A stretch of DNA of 64,000 bases from Buxus sempervirens (lineage: Eukaryota; Streptophyta; Magnoliopsida; Buxales; Buxaceae). Positions 10,801 through 21,077 of this stretch are shown here, one piece after another. How positions within the stretch are numbered: position 1 is the first letter of the stretch; each line of letters begins with the position of its first letter. Under the pieces are notes generated by a model. It made no database searches, was not told where the DNA came from, and saw only the letters and a program-made list of their open reading frames with translations. Both the position numbers and the translations under genes were made by a program. The stretch lies in assembly GCA_947561395.2 (NCBI GenBank), contig OX387194.1:30576036-30640035 (forward strand). The letters are read 5' to 3'.

Positions 10801-12880
10801 GTTATTTCTTTCTGTGCTCTTTTTTTTTTTTTTCAAAAATCCCTCCGCCGATCTCTGACTCATCCATCGGTGGCTTTGGCATTACATCTTTGGTTTTTGC
10901 CATTTTTTCACCAATCTACGCCTCATCTGTCAGCGGCCTTGGCTTCACAATCTACGTCTCAGGTTTTGTCAGTACCTGCAAAAGTCCAAGTGGAATTTAG
11001 TCAACTAGAATTTTTTTTTAATATATCTTCAAGATTATGTGCGAATTCAAGCAGTCTCTCTTTGGTTGATGTCTTTTGGGAATTCATCGAATGCTCGGGT
11101 TTTCCCTTTGAAGTGGGTCCATGGCAAGACCAGTAATCTTTGGGTCGGTTACCTGACATTCTCAGTTAGACTTAGGAAAATGCGCCTCCTGGCACTCCCT
11201 GTAAGTGTCTCAACATTTTGGTCTTCAATGGCATGCCCCAGGTTGGATTGAGGGGAATTGTTTTTGGTTCAGGGGGTTTCTTTGGCACTACCCTGCCCTG
11301 GCTTTTCTTTTATTTTCTCTCTCTTTTTTTCCTTTTGTCTTTTCCCCACCCTTGGTTGGGGGTTGTGTAATGGTTTTCTTTTCATTTGGGTTTGGTGCCC
11401 TGCCAATTTCCATGGATCATGACACAATGATCAGAGAGGACTTATCATTAGGACGAAATGCAGGCCTTGGTTAAGGTGTTTAGAAATGAAGGATAAACAG
11501 GCTCAAACCCTATATAACTTCACTCTATGGGTGACCATTATGTCTAGCCACAGTTCTTCTCTATCTCCTTTTTTTTTTTTGGTTTTGTCATTGCCAGTTC
11601 GTCCAAGATTCAATGTTACATTCTCTGTAATCAGAAAGGGCTTCACAGTAGGACGAAATGTAGGCTGGGTCCAAGGGTCCAGAAGAAGTGATATGAAGGC
11701 TCAAAATTGATGAATGGGGTAAGAGCCATGTCTTGTCTGCCTTTTTTATTTTTTTTTCGTTTGGGCTTGCTTCACTTTTGTTCCTGCAACTTTACACTCA
11801 ACTTTGCTTAGCTTCTTCTCCTCTTTCCATCTTTGTTCTTTCCTTTCTTTCCCTTCTTTCTCGGGCATTTTGCCCCAATTCTTGAGTCTTGCTCTCGGGG
11901 TTTGCCCCGGCTTTTGTTTTCTTCTTTTTTCTCTTTTCTTTTCTTTCGAGGGATTGCCCCAGTTCTTTCTTCAAATTCTTTCTTTCTGGGGTTCTCCCCA
12001 TTCCTCCTTTTTGTCCCCTTTGTTCTTAGGGTGCTTTTTGCTTTGCCCTATCTTCACCTTCATTCTTTTTGTGTCTCCGACTGCACGAAGCTTTATGCCC
12101 CAATTTTGAAGACAAGACATGGTAGGTTCAATGAAGGAATTGTTAGGCTCAAAATGTTTTGCTAGAGTTTCATCTTGTGTCAGATGATTTTTGGGAAAGA
12201 TCAAGGATGGCCTTTCGTCCTTTCACAGAGAATGTAACACTTAATTATTTTTGCACGATTAACTCGCTCAAGAACCATTTTCTTCTTTGTTCATTTTGTT
12301 TGCTTGCTTGTTTTTCTTTGCTTTTTGACCTTGCCCCAATTCGGGGTGGCTAGACATAACGTGGGTTAAAAATGAGACGATCAAGCTCAACATGTTTGAC
12401 TAGCGGCATTCATTTGAGGTATCTCAGCCAAAAATGGCCTCTCATCATTTCATTGGGTTCATTGATCCTGGATCATGTCAGTGGCCCAAGACCTGTATGG
12501 GCACCTTGCTCTCTCTCTTTTTTTCTTCTCTCATATCACCGCTTGCCCCTGTGTTTGGCAGGGTGGGTTCCAAACGGGATGCTGGGGGGACCTCTTGGCT
12601 ATATTGAGACTCGCGCAGTTTGTGTTGCTTGGCACATTTCACTTGTCAAATTCGATTGTTTAGGTTTGTCCCGAGATTATGGTCATGCCTTGGTGTGGTC
12701 CAACGCTTCAGTGATTTCCCAAAATATTTTTATAAGCTTGTAGAAAAAGAAACATGCTATCCAGTTCAGAATTTAAAAGAAAAGAAAGCATAAGCAAAAC
12801 AGAACAGCAATTGTGCAAAAAGGGTGGCCGATGTGGATCCGCGTTCTTGGAGTTCAGTTGCATATTCCGAGAGATTTTTC
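10801..12880 (-). other. Non-coding spacer replacing RT and protease in element D
   Basis: About 2 kb of pyrimidine-rich sequence (plus strand) lies between the knuckle ORF and RNase H, exactly where protease and RT belong. It is collinear with 39287-41160 in element A, so it is a shared family feature and not a private deletion. It has two copies of the GGACGAAATG module and long T/C runs. Plus-strand open frames such as 11804-12109 are low-complexity F/L/S-rich and are not considered genes. Confidence 0.65.
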
Positions 12881-13423
12881 TTAACCCGACGAAGGATCAA
12901 TCCTGAGCTCCCCGGCGTCAAGAAGGTCTTGGATTGCATGGCGAAGACCCCAACATTCTTCAGTATCATGCCCCGGAGCTCCTTTGTGGTAACTGCATGT
13001 CTTGGACAGGTCATACCCTCGACTTGCCGGTGCCTTTGGATTTGGTGGAGCCTGCTTTAGGTGTCCTTCTTGCAACAAGGAAGGCAACAATTCTACCTGG
13101 GTGCATGGAAGCTGCGTAAACTCCCGGTTCCTTCTTTCTTCCTTGGTGAGGCGCCTCTTGAGGCGAGGTGCACCATTGTTAGCAGAGGGGAGGCTCGCTT
13201 CCTGATTGCCCTGGAATACTTCTATCTTCAAGCTTTCCATCTCTCTCTCCAGATCTCTTATTCGGGATTGCAGCTCAAAATTTTCTTCCCTCTGTGCTTC
13301 CCAGCGTTTACCCCATGCTTCTTCTTTGTCCTGTATCACTTTCATTAAAATGCGGAAAAGGTCCAGTAACTCGCGCACCACAGGAAGCATCCCTGAAGTA
13401 CTATCCATGTTGATTGTTGACAC
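12881..13423 (-). CDS. Coiled-coil plus zinc-knuckle protein of element D
   Basis: The 180-codon open frame begins MSTINMDSTSGMLPVVREL. Residues 10-75 are charged and heptad-like (IQDKEEAWGKRWEAQREENF, IRDLEREMESLKIEV), predicting a coiled coil. The C-terminal half has the Tat gag knuckle CSYHKGAPGHDTEECWGLRH followed by AIQDLLDAGEL. Capsid sequence is absent. The same N-terminus occurs in the A ORF at 41199-41963, while the C-terminal half is closest to the gag tail at 42076-42318, so the D version may be a fusion after loss of capsid. A CTCTCTCCCCAG|G acceptor-like tract sits just upstream at about 13429. Nucleic-acid binding is inferred. Confidence 0.65.
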   Translation of the reverse strand: MSTINMDSTSGMLPVVRELLDLFRILMKVIQDKEEAWGKRWEAQREENFELQSRIRDLEREMESLKIEVFQGNQEASLPSANNGAPRLKRRLTKEERRNREFTQLPCTQVELLPSLLQEGHLKQAPPNPKAPASRGYDLSKTCSYHKGAPGHDTEECWGLRHAIQDLLDAGELRIDPSSG

Positions 13424-13428
13424 GGTTC

Positions 13429-13442
13429 CTGGGGAGAGAGAT
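13429..13442 (-). promoter_or_regulatory. Splice-acceptor-like tract before the D knuckle ORF
   Basis: The minus strand reads TATCTCTCTCCCCAG followed by GAACCGTGTC about 20 bases before the ATG. Element A has CTCTCCTGTCAG|GGACCGTGTC at the same place, so the polypyrimidine-CAG|G layout persists though the tract has diverged. Confidence 0.35.
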
Positions 13443-13539
13443 AAACATTAGAAGGCAGAATAGATGATATGAAATGTTAGCATACATAAAGATGATGATA
13501 ATGATTGTTTTGTTTTTTTTTCTTTTTGATATGATTTGA

Positions 13540-14765
13540 CTAACTGATCTATTTTAGCTACCCTAAGGCAACAAGGGAAGAGAACTTGGTTTTGAATCAA
13601 CTGATCTATTTTGGCTACCCGCAGGTAACCGGGAGAGAGAACCCTAATGAATCTTGAAGACTGATCTATTTTAGCTGCACTAAGACGACCGGGGAAGAGA
13701 ACCCTAATGACCGACTCTATTTTAGCTACCCGTAGGTAACTGGGAGAGAGAACCCTATTTTTCTGAAAGTTGATCTATTTTAGTCGCTTGGAAGCGACTG
13801 GGAAAGAGAACCCTGGTGACCGAATCTATTTTAGCTACCCGCAGGTAACTGGGAGAGAGAACCTTATTTTTTTGAAGGCCGATCTATTTTGGCTGTCCTA
13901 AGACGACCGGGGAAGAGAACCCTAATGAATTTTGGCTGCCTAAGATGACCGGGGAAGAGAACCCTAATGACCGAATCTATTTTAGCTACCCGTAGGTAAC
14001 TGGGAGAGAGAACCCTATTTTTTTGAAGGCTGATCTATTTTAGTCGCTCGGAAGCGACTGGGAAAGAGAACCCCTTTTTTTTTTTGAAAACTGATCTATT
14101 TTAGTCACTCGGAAGCGACTAGGAAAGAGAACCCTATTTTTTTTTGAAGGCTGATCTATTTTAGTCGCTCGGAAGCGACTGAGAAAGAGAACCCTATTTT
14201 TTTGAAAACAGATCTATTTTAGTCGCTCGGAAGCGACTGGGAAAGAGAACCCTATTTTTTGAAAGCTGATCTATTTTAGTCACTCGGAAACGACTGGGAA
14301 AGAGAACCTTATCTTTTTGAAAGCTGATCTATTTTAGTCACTCGGAAGAGACCGGGAAAGAGAACCCTATTTTTTTTTTTAAAGCTCATCTATTTTAGTC
14401 TCTCGGAAGCGACTGGGAAAGAGAACCCTCTTCTTTGAAAGCTAATCTATTTTAGTCACTCGGAAGCGACTGGGAGAGAGAACCCTCTTTTTTTTTGAAA
14501 ACTGATCTATTTTAGTCACTCGGAAGCGACTGGGAAAGATAACCCTATTTTTTTGAAAGCTGATCTATTTTAGTCACTCGGAAGCGACTGGGAAAGAGAA
14601 CCTTATTTTTTTTTTGTTGAAAGCTGATCTATTTTAGTCGCTCGGAAGCGACTGGGAAAGAGAACCCTAGTGGCCGAATCTATTTTAGCTACCCGTAGGT
14701 AACTGGGACAGAGAACCCTATTTCACTGATCTATTTTAGCCGTTTAGGCAAGGAAAGAGAACCTT
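13540..14765 (-). repeat. Hairpin tandem array of element D (about 55-60 bp units, about 22 copies)
   Basis: Each unit has the frame GATCTATTTTAG - stem-loop - GGGAAAGAGAACCCTA plus a variable T run. The stem-loop sequence varies while still pairing: GTCGCT/AGCGAC, GCTACC/GGTAAC and others. A shorter array of the same units lies between ORF1 and gag in element A (43640-43965). See findings. Confidence 0.85.
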
Positions 14766-14769
14766 CAAT

Positions 14770-16881
14770 TTAAGGGGTTTTGTTTGACCTCAGAATCACG
14801 GGGTTGGACCAATGCAGGGTCTCCGCAGGGGGTGCGCTGAAAAGCAACACCCAGGCGTACCTTAACCAATCTCCTGTTCATTCACTGGTGGCGTCGGTGC
14901 CTAACTTCGGCTAGTAGTTCCCGAGCGTGCCTTAGCTAGTCGTTGGTTTAATCACCATTGACTTAGGCGCTTCACAAGGGGAAGGCTATATCAGGACATT
15001 CATCCACCAAACGGTTCAATCACCGGCAGCTTCAGTGCCCCAAATATTTCAGCTTGTAGTTCCCGGGCGTGCCTTAGCTAGTCGTTGGTTTGATCACCAT
15101 TGACTTCGGCGACACACAAAGGGGAAGGCTATACCAGGACGTTCATCCACCAAACGGTTTAATCACCGGTGGCTTCAGTGCCCCAAGATCTCGGCTAGTG
15201 GTTCCCGGGCGTGCCTTAGCTAGTCATTGGTTTAATCACCATTGACTTCGGTGCCTCACAAAGGGGAAGGCTATGCCAGGACATTCATCCACCAAACGGT
15301 TCAACCACCGGCGGCTTCAGTGCCCCAAAGGTTTCTGCTAGTACTTCCCGGGCGTGCCTTAGCTAGTCGTTGGTTTAATCACCATTGACTTCGGCGCCTC
15401 ACAAAGGGGAAGGCTATGCCAGGACGTTCATCAACCAAACGGTTTGACCACCGGCGGCTTCAGTGCCCTAAGATTTCGGCTAATAGTTCCCGGGCGTGCC
15501 TTAGCTAGTCGTTGGTTTAATCACCATTGACTTCGGCGCCTCACAAAGGGGAAGGCTATGCCAGGACGTTCATCCACCAAACGGTTTAATCACCGGCGGC
15601 TTCAGTGCCCCAAGATTTCGGCTAGTAGTTCCCGGGCGTGCCTTAGCTAGTCGTTGGTTTAATCACCATTGACTTCGGCGCCTCACAAAGGGGAAGGCTA
15701 TACCAGGACGTTCATCCACCAAACGGTTTAATCACCGGCGGCTTCAGTGCCCCAAGATCTCGGCTAGTGGTTCCCGGGCGTGCCTTAGCTAGTCATTGGT
15801 TTAATCACCATTGACTTCGGTGCCTCACAAAGGGGAAGGCTATGCCAGGACGTTCCTCCACCAAACGGTTGAACCACCGGCGGCTTCAGTGCCCCAAAGG
15901 TTTCTGCTAGTACTTCCCGGGCGTGCCTTAGCTAGTCGTTGGTTTAATCACCATTGACTTCGGCGCTTCACAAGGGGAAGGCTATACCAGGACATTCATC
16001 CACCAAACGGTTCAATCACCGGCAGCTTTAGTGCCCCAAAGGTTTCGGCTAGTAGTTCCCGGGCGTGCCTTAGCTAGTCGTTGGTTTAATCACCATTGAC
16101 TTCGACGCCTCACAAAGGGAAAGGCTATGCCAGGACGTTCATCCACCAAACGGTTTAATCACCGGCGGCTTCAGTGCCCCAAGATTTCGGCTAGTAGTTC
16201 CCGGGCGTGCCTTAGCTAGTCGTTGGTTTAATCACCATTGACTTCGGGGCCTCACAAAGGGGAAGGCTATGCCAGGACGTTCATCCACCAAACGGTTTAA
16301 TCACCGGCGGCTTCAGTGCCCCAAGATCTCGGCTAGTGGTTCCCGGGCGTGCCTTAGCTAGTCGTTGGTTTAATCACGACTTTGGCGCCTCACAAAGGGG
16401 AAGGCTATGCCAGGACGTTCATCCACCAAACGGTTCAACCACCGGCGGCTTAAGTGCCCAAAGGTTTCTGCTAGTAGTTCCCGGGCGTGCCTTAGCTAGT
16501 CGTTGGTTTAATCACCATTGACTTCGGCCCCTCACAAAGGGGAAGGCTATGCCAGGACGTTCATCCACCAAACGGTTTAATCACCGACGGCTTCAGTGCC
16601 CTAAGATTTCGGCTAATGGTTCCCGGGCGTGCCTTAACTAGTCGTTGGTTTAATCACCATTGACTTCGGTGCCTCACAAAGGGGAAGGCTATACCAGGAT
16701 GTTCATCCACCAAACGGTTTAATCACCGGCAGCTTCAGTGCCCTAAGATTTCGGCTAGTAGTTCCTGGGCGTGCCTTAGCTAGTCGTTGGTTTAATCACC
16801 ATTGACTTCGGCACCTCACTAAGGGGAAGGCTATGCCAGGACGTTCATCCACCAAACGGTTTAATCATCGGCGGCTTCAGT
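14770..16881 (-). repeat. 142-bp tandem array of element D, left part
   Basis: There are about 14 copies of a 142-bp unit (141-145) carrying GTGCCTTAGCTAGTCGTTGG once per unit and GGTTTAATCACC twice. The two GGTTTAATCACC sites divide the unit into halves of about 69 and 73 bp that align with each other, so the monomer is an old dimer. The array lies between ORF1 and the hairpin array. Copies are well homogenised. Small plus-strand ORFs inside are artefacts. Confidence 0.9.
16877..16881 (+). repeat. Target-site duplication TCAGT (left copy)
   Basis: TCAGT precedes the solo LTR start and recurs at 19256-19260. It is part of the array motif GGCTTCAGTGCCC, which reads through when the LTR is removed. 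Confidence 0.85.
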
Positions 16882-18210
16882 TGTAACACCCCGGATCCGT
16901 GTTGTTCAATAAAGATATAACACGTCTCACGGAGGTTAGGCAAGGATCGTAAATCAATTATGATCGCTGGATAATCATCTACTATAACCTGTCAGAGTGC
17001 ACAATTTGATTTGTCCAAGAAATGTAACATTTAGAAGTTAACTAGGATCATATGGTTCAACCCCCGATTAGACTTTAATACACCTCAAATATTCAAAGTA
17101 CTCAAATTCGGAACAAGATAACCTACAAGTCTAAGGAAGGTAATAGTAATCTTCGTCCCTATAAGCCTCAGCAGGATCTACCCCAGTTGTCACCTCACCA
17201 CGAGTATCTTAAAAATCAAAACAAAACAACAGAGTGAGATACGAATATCTCAGCGAGTAGCACATGCATGCAGAAATAGTTAATCACAGTTCAAAACTAT
17301 GCATCGACAAACATTCCGTACGATTAAACAACTAATATCAATTTCAAGTTCAAACCAAAACCCATTTCATCAGTCAAATCACATCTCAGTTAAGTACGGC
17401 AACACATCGAATTGTCAATGTCATGACTATCGTTTAGTTGATAAATTAAACATGCCAAGTAGACACTCCACACCTCCATGTACACAGTTCCAGCCTACTC
17501 AGGGTTTCGGAAACTCTGAAATGACGGCCTACTCAAGGTTTCGCCATCCAATGCAGGCCTACTCCCCGGGTATCTGCATTGACAACCAGGCCTACTCAGG
17601 GTTTCTGGCTGCTCTACACCAGTCGTGGCAACACACAAGGCCATGCAATTCCAACAACTAACAAATAACATTACATTACTAAGCTTAGACTTTGGATCCA
17701 GGACAAGCTAAACCAAAACAGTAAAACATCGTATAATCTCAATTCCAACATTAAAGTAAAACCATTCATTCCACATCATGTATATCTCATCACAGTTCAT
17801 CACCTGTACCTCTGGACCAAACAGTATCTCAATACTTTCAATATTTCTCATTTCCACAAACCATGCCATTTGAATACAAAACACAGTTATTTATAACAAG
17901 ACAATACATTCAGAATTTTCCAAACAAATGAAACCAGAAGTCAATAATTTTCTCAATTAGAACAGTGTATAAATTCGAGGAGAAAACAACTAAGAACTCC
18001 TAGTGTTTTGGTATCCAGCACAACATGTATAAAATAACCTAACTCAACCTTAGAAGCCTTTAAGAATTTGCCACTAGAAATCTCCTAGGAATTAAATAAG
18101 AAATGCAGGTTCCAAGGTTACCAAACAAGTGATTGGTGAAGTGGTATAAACCCCAAGACATCAAATTCCCCTTTGGTTCAGTCGGAAATCAAATTCGGCA
18201 AGTATAATTG

Positions 18211-18470
18211 GGTATGCGCTCACTTCCTGAAGTGAGCGCCAGTCGGCGGGTAGAAATTAGGCGAAAATTGACTATGCGCTCACTCGACGCTAAGTGAGCG
18301 AGAGAAAGGCGCGAGAAGAGCGCGGGATAGGCGCGAGATAGGCGCATCGATTTTAAGTGGGCGCGAGCTGAGCACCAAGTGGGTGCGAGCTCGGCACCAG
18401 ATCAATATTGCTATGCGCCTACTTCCCGAAGTGGGCGCAAGTGGGCGCCAAGTGGGCGCCAAGTGGGCGG
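18211..18470 (+). repeat. Palindrome cluster in LTR family X
   Basis: There are several inverted repeats with arms GCGCTCACTTC / GAAGTGAGCGC (perfect 11-bp arms, 2-base loop, near 18215), GCGCTCACT / AGTGAGCG, and a GCGCCTACTTC / GAAGTGGGCGC form. Equivalent clusters lie at 4731-4990 and 61020-61272. Confidence 0.7.
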
Positions 18471-19184
18471 ATACCCATTGCGATTTTCAAGTCTCTGTTA
18501 TTTCGAGATCTCCAATTCTGGCGGGTTTGTTTAGGTCTGTAATTACTCCAATACACTCCCAATGCTCCCAGAAGACTTCCCAACCAATTTTGGATTTAAT
18601 CTAAACATCTTTAATTTCAAGTAAATTTTCAATCTGACGTTCGGACTCACGGCATTCCAGAAAAACCCAGAACTCCCAATACAACCATGGCATTCGAAAT
18701 ATGTCACGAAGAAAACTAAAACCTCGGTTTTAAATCAGTGCTACTCACCAGTATGCGCTTAATCCCAGAACAACAGCCTCTTCCACAACCGGCCGAGCAC
18801 GACTCCGGCTGCACGCAAAGATGAAAGGGTAGCCGAACGAATCCTCTGCTCGCGAGAGAAATAACCCGCAGAAATCAGACTCCAATAACCTCCTAGTAGT
18901 TCTTCCGATTCTTGTTCTTCACGGGAATAACCCTAATCGCCATTCCGGCCGCAATCGCCAAGTCCCCCAGTTCTCCAGATAATGAGACTAACGAAAAGTA
19001 TTTCCATAAGTATGATACGAGTATTCCTATAAACCCAAAACCCTACTTTCCCTTTTTGGTATATTTACCTTGCGATACATACGCCACTCGATAACTCTTT
19101 CAATTCCTTGATCCTATGCACGCTCGCCCACTGAAAACCCTACATGTTCCGGCCACTTAGGTTAACAAGCGCCCAAGCTATATT

Positions 19185-19186
<2 letters not shown>

Positions 19187-19218
<32 letters not shown>
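19187..19218 (+). repeat. (TAA)n microsatellite
   Basis: About ten uninterrupted AAT-type triplets lie near the right end of the solo LTR. Confidence 0.9.
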
Positions 19219-19255
19219 GAACAAAAATAAACTCACCAAAAATCAGGGTCTTACA

Positions 19256-19407
19256 TCAGTGCCCTAAGATTTCGGCTAGTAGTTCCCGGGCGTGCCTTAG
19301 CTAGTCGTTGGTTTAATCACCATTGACTTCGGCGCCTCACAAAGGGGAAGGCTATGCCAGGACGTTCATCCACCAAACGGTTTAATCACCGGTGGCTTCA
19401 GTGCCCT
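19256..19407 (-). repeat. 142-bp tandem array of element D, right part
   Basis: One further array copy lies beyond the solo LTR. It starts with the duplicated TCAGT and has the same GTGCCTTAGCTAGTCG block. Confidence 0.85.
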
Positions 19408-19755
19408 ACAGGCTTGACCGAATGATCTTGGAAAGATACAGACGGGTGTGATCTGAGCTCAAGGTCTTGGGTGTTTTTAAACACTTGCTGGGTTTCGCAA
19501 TCTCAATGAGGGAGATGCAATAAAATGAAATTAGGTGGTCGCAGTGACCAGGAATATTGCAATTATCTGAGAAGAGGTGGTCTGTCAAAGTCCGAGTTGC
19601 CCTATTGGAGGGAATTAATTCTTTCATTTCTTGTTCTTGTTTTGTTAAGTTTGAACAACATAGCATAGTGAAAATAAATTCATGCTTCAATCAAAAAGTG
19701 CCGCCGCGGCACAAAGTACATCATCATGCTTATCAAAATACAACAAAGCCAAAGT

Positions 19756-21077
19756 CTAGCTAGGTTGGTCATCATCATAGTGGGAGGACACGTCTTGCCT
19801 CCTTAAGGCTCGCAGAAGCTTGTTCCGCAGACGTCGGTCCTCCTCAGCACGCTTACGCACTAATTCCATTTCATGTTGCAAGGCCGTATTGGCCTGCCTA
19901 CTCTCCCGTTCCGAATCCACATAAGCTGAATGGATACGAGAATGAGTCTCCTGCAGTTCGGCCACCCTGTCCCTATAAGTGTTAGGGGGCGGAACTGGAA
20001 TGTTGCCTGATGCGACGGGCTGAAGAGGTGGGGGCCATTGTGGCCAAATTCCTGAGCTATCCACTGCTCGTAATCTTGAACGTGTAATTTGGTGAAGATG
20101 TCTTCCCGATACACGCACACTGTCTTCCACTCCATTAGCAGTTGGGTCCTTAGTCCCTTGGTGAGTGGACCAATCAAATTGCCCAAGTCGTCCTTGACAG
20201 GGATTCCCTGCGGTTTCCCAAATTGTCTCAGAACCCGAATCGGACCTCTCTTCAGGTGGAGAAGGTGGTTAAACCAATCCACACGGGCAGGTAGGTCTGG
20301 TTTGATCTCTCTTTGAGCCAACCAATGGATGTTGTCGCCGGTTGCCTTGTAATATGCACTGACTGGTGATGACACCATCAGGTGGTCTTGCAGCCAAAGG
20401 TGGAGAAGGGGAGCGCACCCTTGAAACCTCCGGGTTTTGTTTTTGGACAAAGTCAAGGAATGGAACAGTTGAGCTAGGATTAGCGGCATGATTTGGTATC
20501 CTGCCCTGAGTTGATCCACAATTTCCATGAGGGCCAAATTAATGGTGTCTCCCCCAGTTGGAAAGAAGATTTGCGACAGAACCACAAGGGTGAAGGTGTC
20601 AAACCAAGCCCGGGGTCTTTCCTGCTTTTTGTTTCTTATTTTCTCAGCTAGGAATGTTTTGGAGACCCTAGTGAATGCTCTGTCACCTCCTGAGGTCTGG
20701 AATTCTCCGCTTGAGAGGCCAAAGAAAGCACAAGCTTCATTCTTGTAGCTTTCTTTGAGACTTGGCCTAGCGGGTTCTCCTAAGTCATGAAATCGGAGGA
20801 ACAGGTCAAGTTCCTCAATTGTGGGAGTCAACTCATTGATCCCGAATCGAAACACTGAAAGTTGGGGATCCCAGAAAAGCAATGCTGCTTGGATCATATC
20901 CCAGCTGATTGGCACATTTAACAGGGACAAAGTCTGTCCCATATGGTATTTGTGCTCCCATTCAATCTGCTCACTCCCTTGGAGCTGCCTTGTCCAAGAA
21001 CGGATCCAGGGGGTATCCCAGGCACACTTCTCTATCCTAGGGAAACGCGCTCTCTCAGAGGAGGATGAAGATGCCAT
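19756..21077 (-). pseudogene. ORF1 of element D, DUF7745-like with C-terminal coiled coil, one frameshift
   Basis: ATG at 21077 (MASSSSSERARFPRIEKCAW). The frame is open to 19860 but loses the family register near 20030-20050, at the run of C in GGCCCCCACC. The correct C-terminus then continues in the 19756-20130 frame, with NTYRDRVAELQETHSRIH and an ELVRKRAEEDRRLRNKLL coiled-coil stretch, ending at 19756. Conserved blocks are FWDPQLSVFRFGINELTPTI, FDTFTLVVLSQIFFPTGGD and FQGCAPLLHLWLQDHL. A single-base indel would account for the break. The full protein would be about 440 residues: a globular DUF7745-like domain and a helical tail. The role is unknown. A longer in-frame start at 21200 lacks similarity in C and A. 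Confidence 0.75.

Larger units (their letters stand above)
16882..19255 (+). mobile_element. Solo LTR of family X (2374 bp)
   Basis: It begins TGTAACACCCCGGATCC and ends AGGGTCTTACA, with a 5-bp duplication TCAGT on both sides and no internal region, so it is a solo LTR left by LTR-LTR recombination. It contains direct repeats with GCCTACTCAGGGTTTC (17500-17610), a G+C-rich block of GAGCGCGAG/AGTGGGCGC palindromes (18211-18470) and a (TAA)n run. The copy at 60132-62608 is the same family in opposite orientation. The gene-like ORF at 17299-17661 spans the direct repeats and is not credible. Confidence 0.9.

Noticed and set aside
11804..12165. F/L/S-rich plus-strand ORFs in the spacers of D and A (also 39946-40499)
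   Set aside because: Low-complexity translation of pyrimidine-rich DNA; frames are not conserved between D and A.
13540..16881. CRISPR-like arrangement of short repeats
   Set aside because: Units are contiguous or separated by decayed copies of the same unit, not unique spacers, and the context is a plant retrotransposon.
17299..17661. 120-codon ORF in the family X solo LTR (and its mirror at 61821-62036)
   Set aside because: Its length comes from direct repeats of GCCTACTCAGGG; other X copies break the frame.
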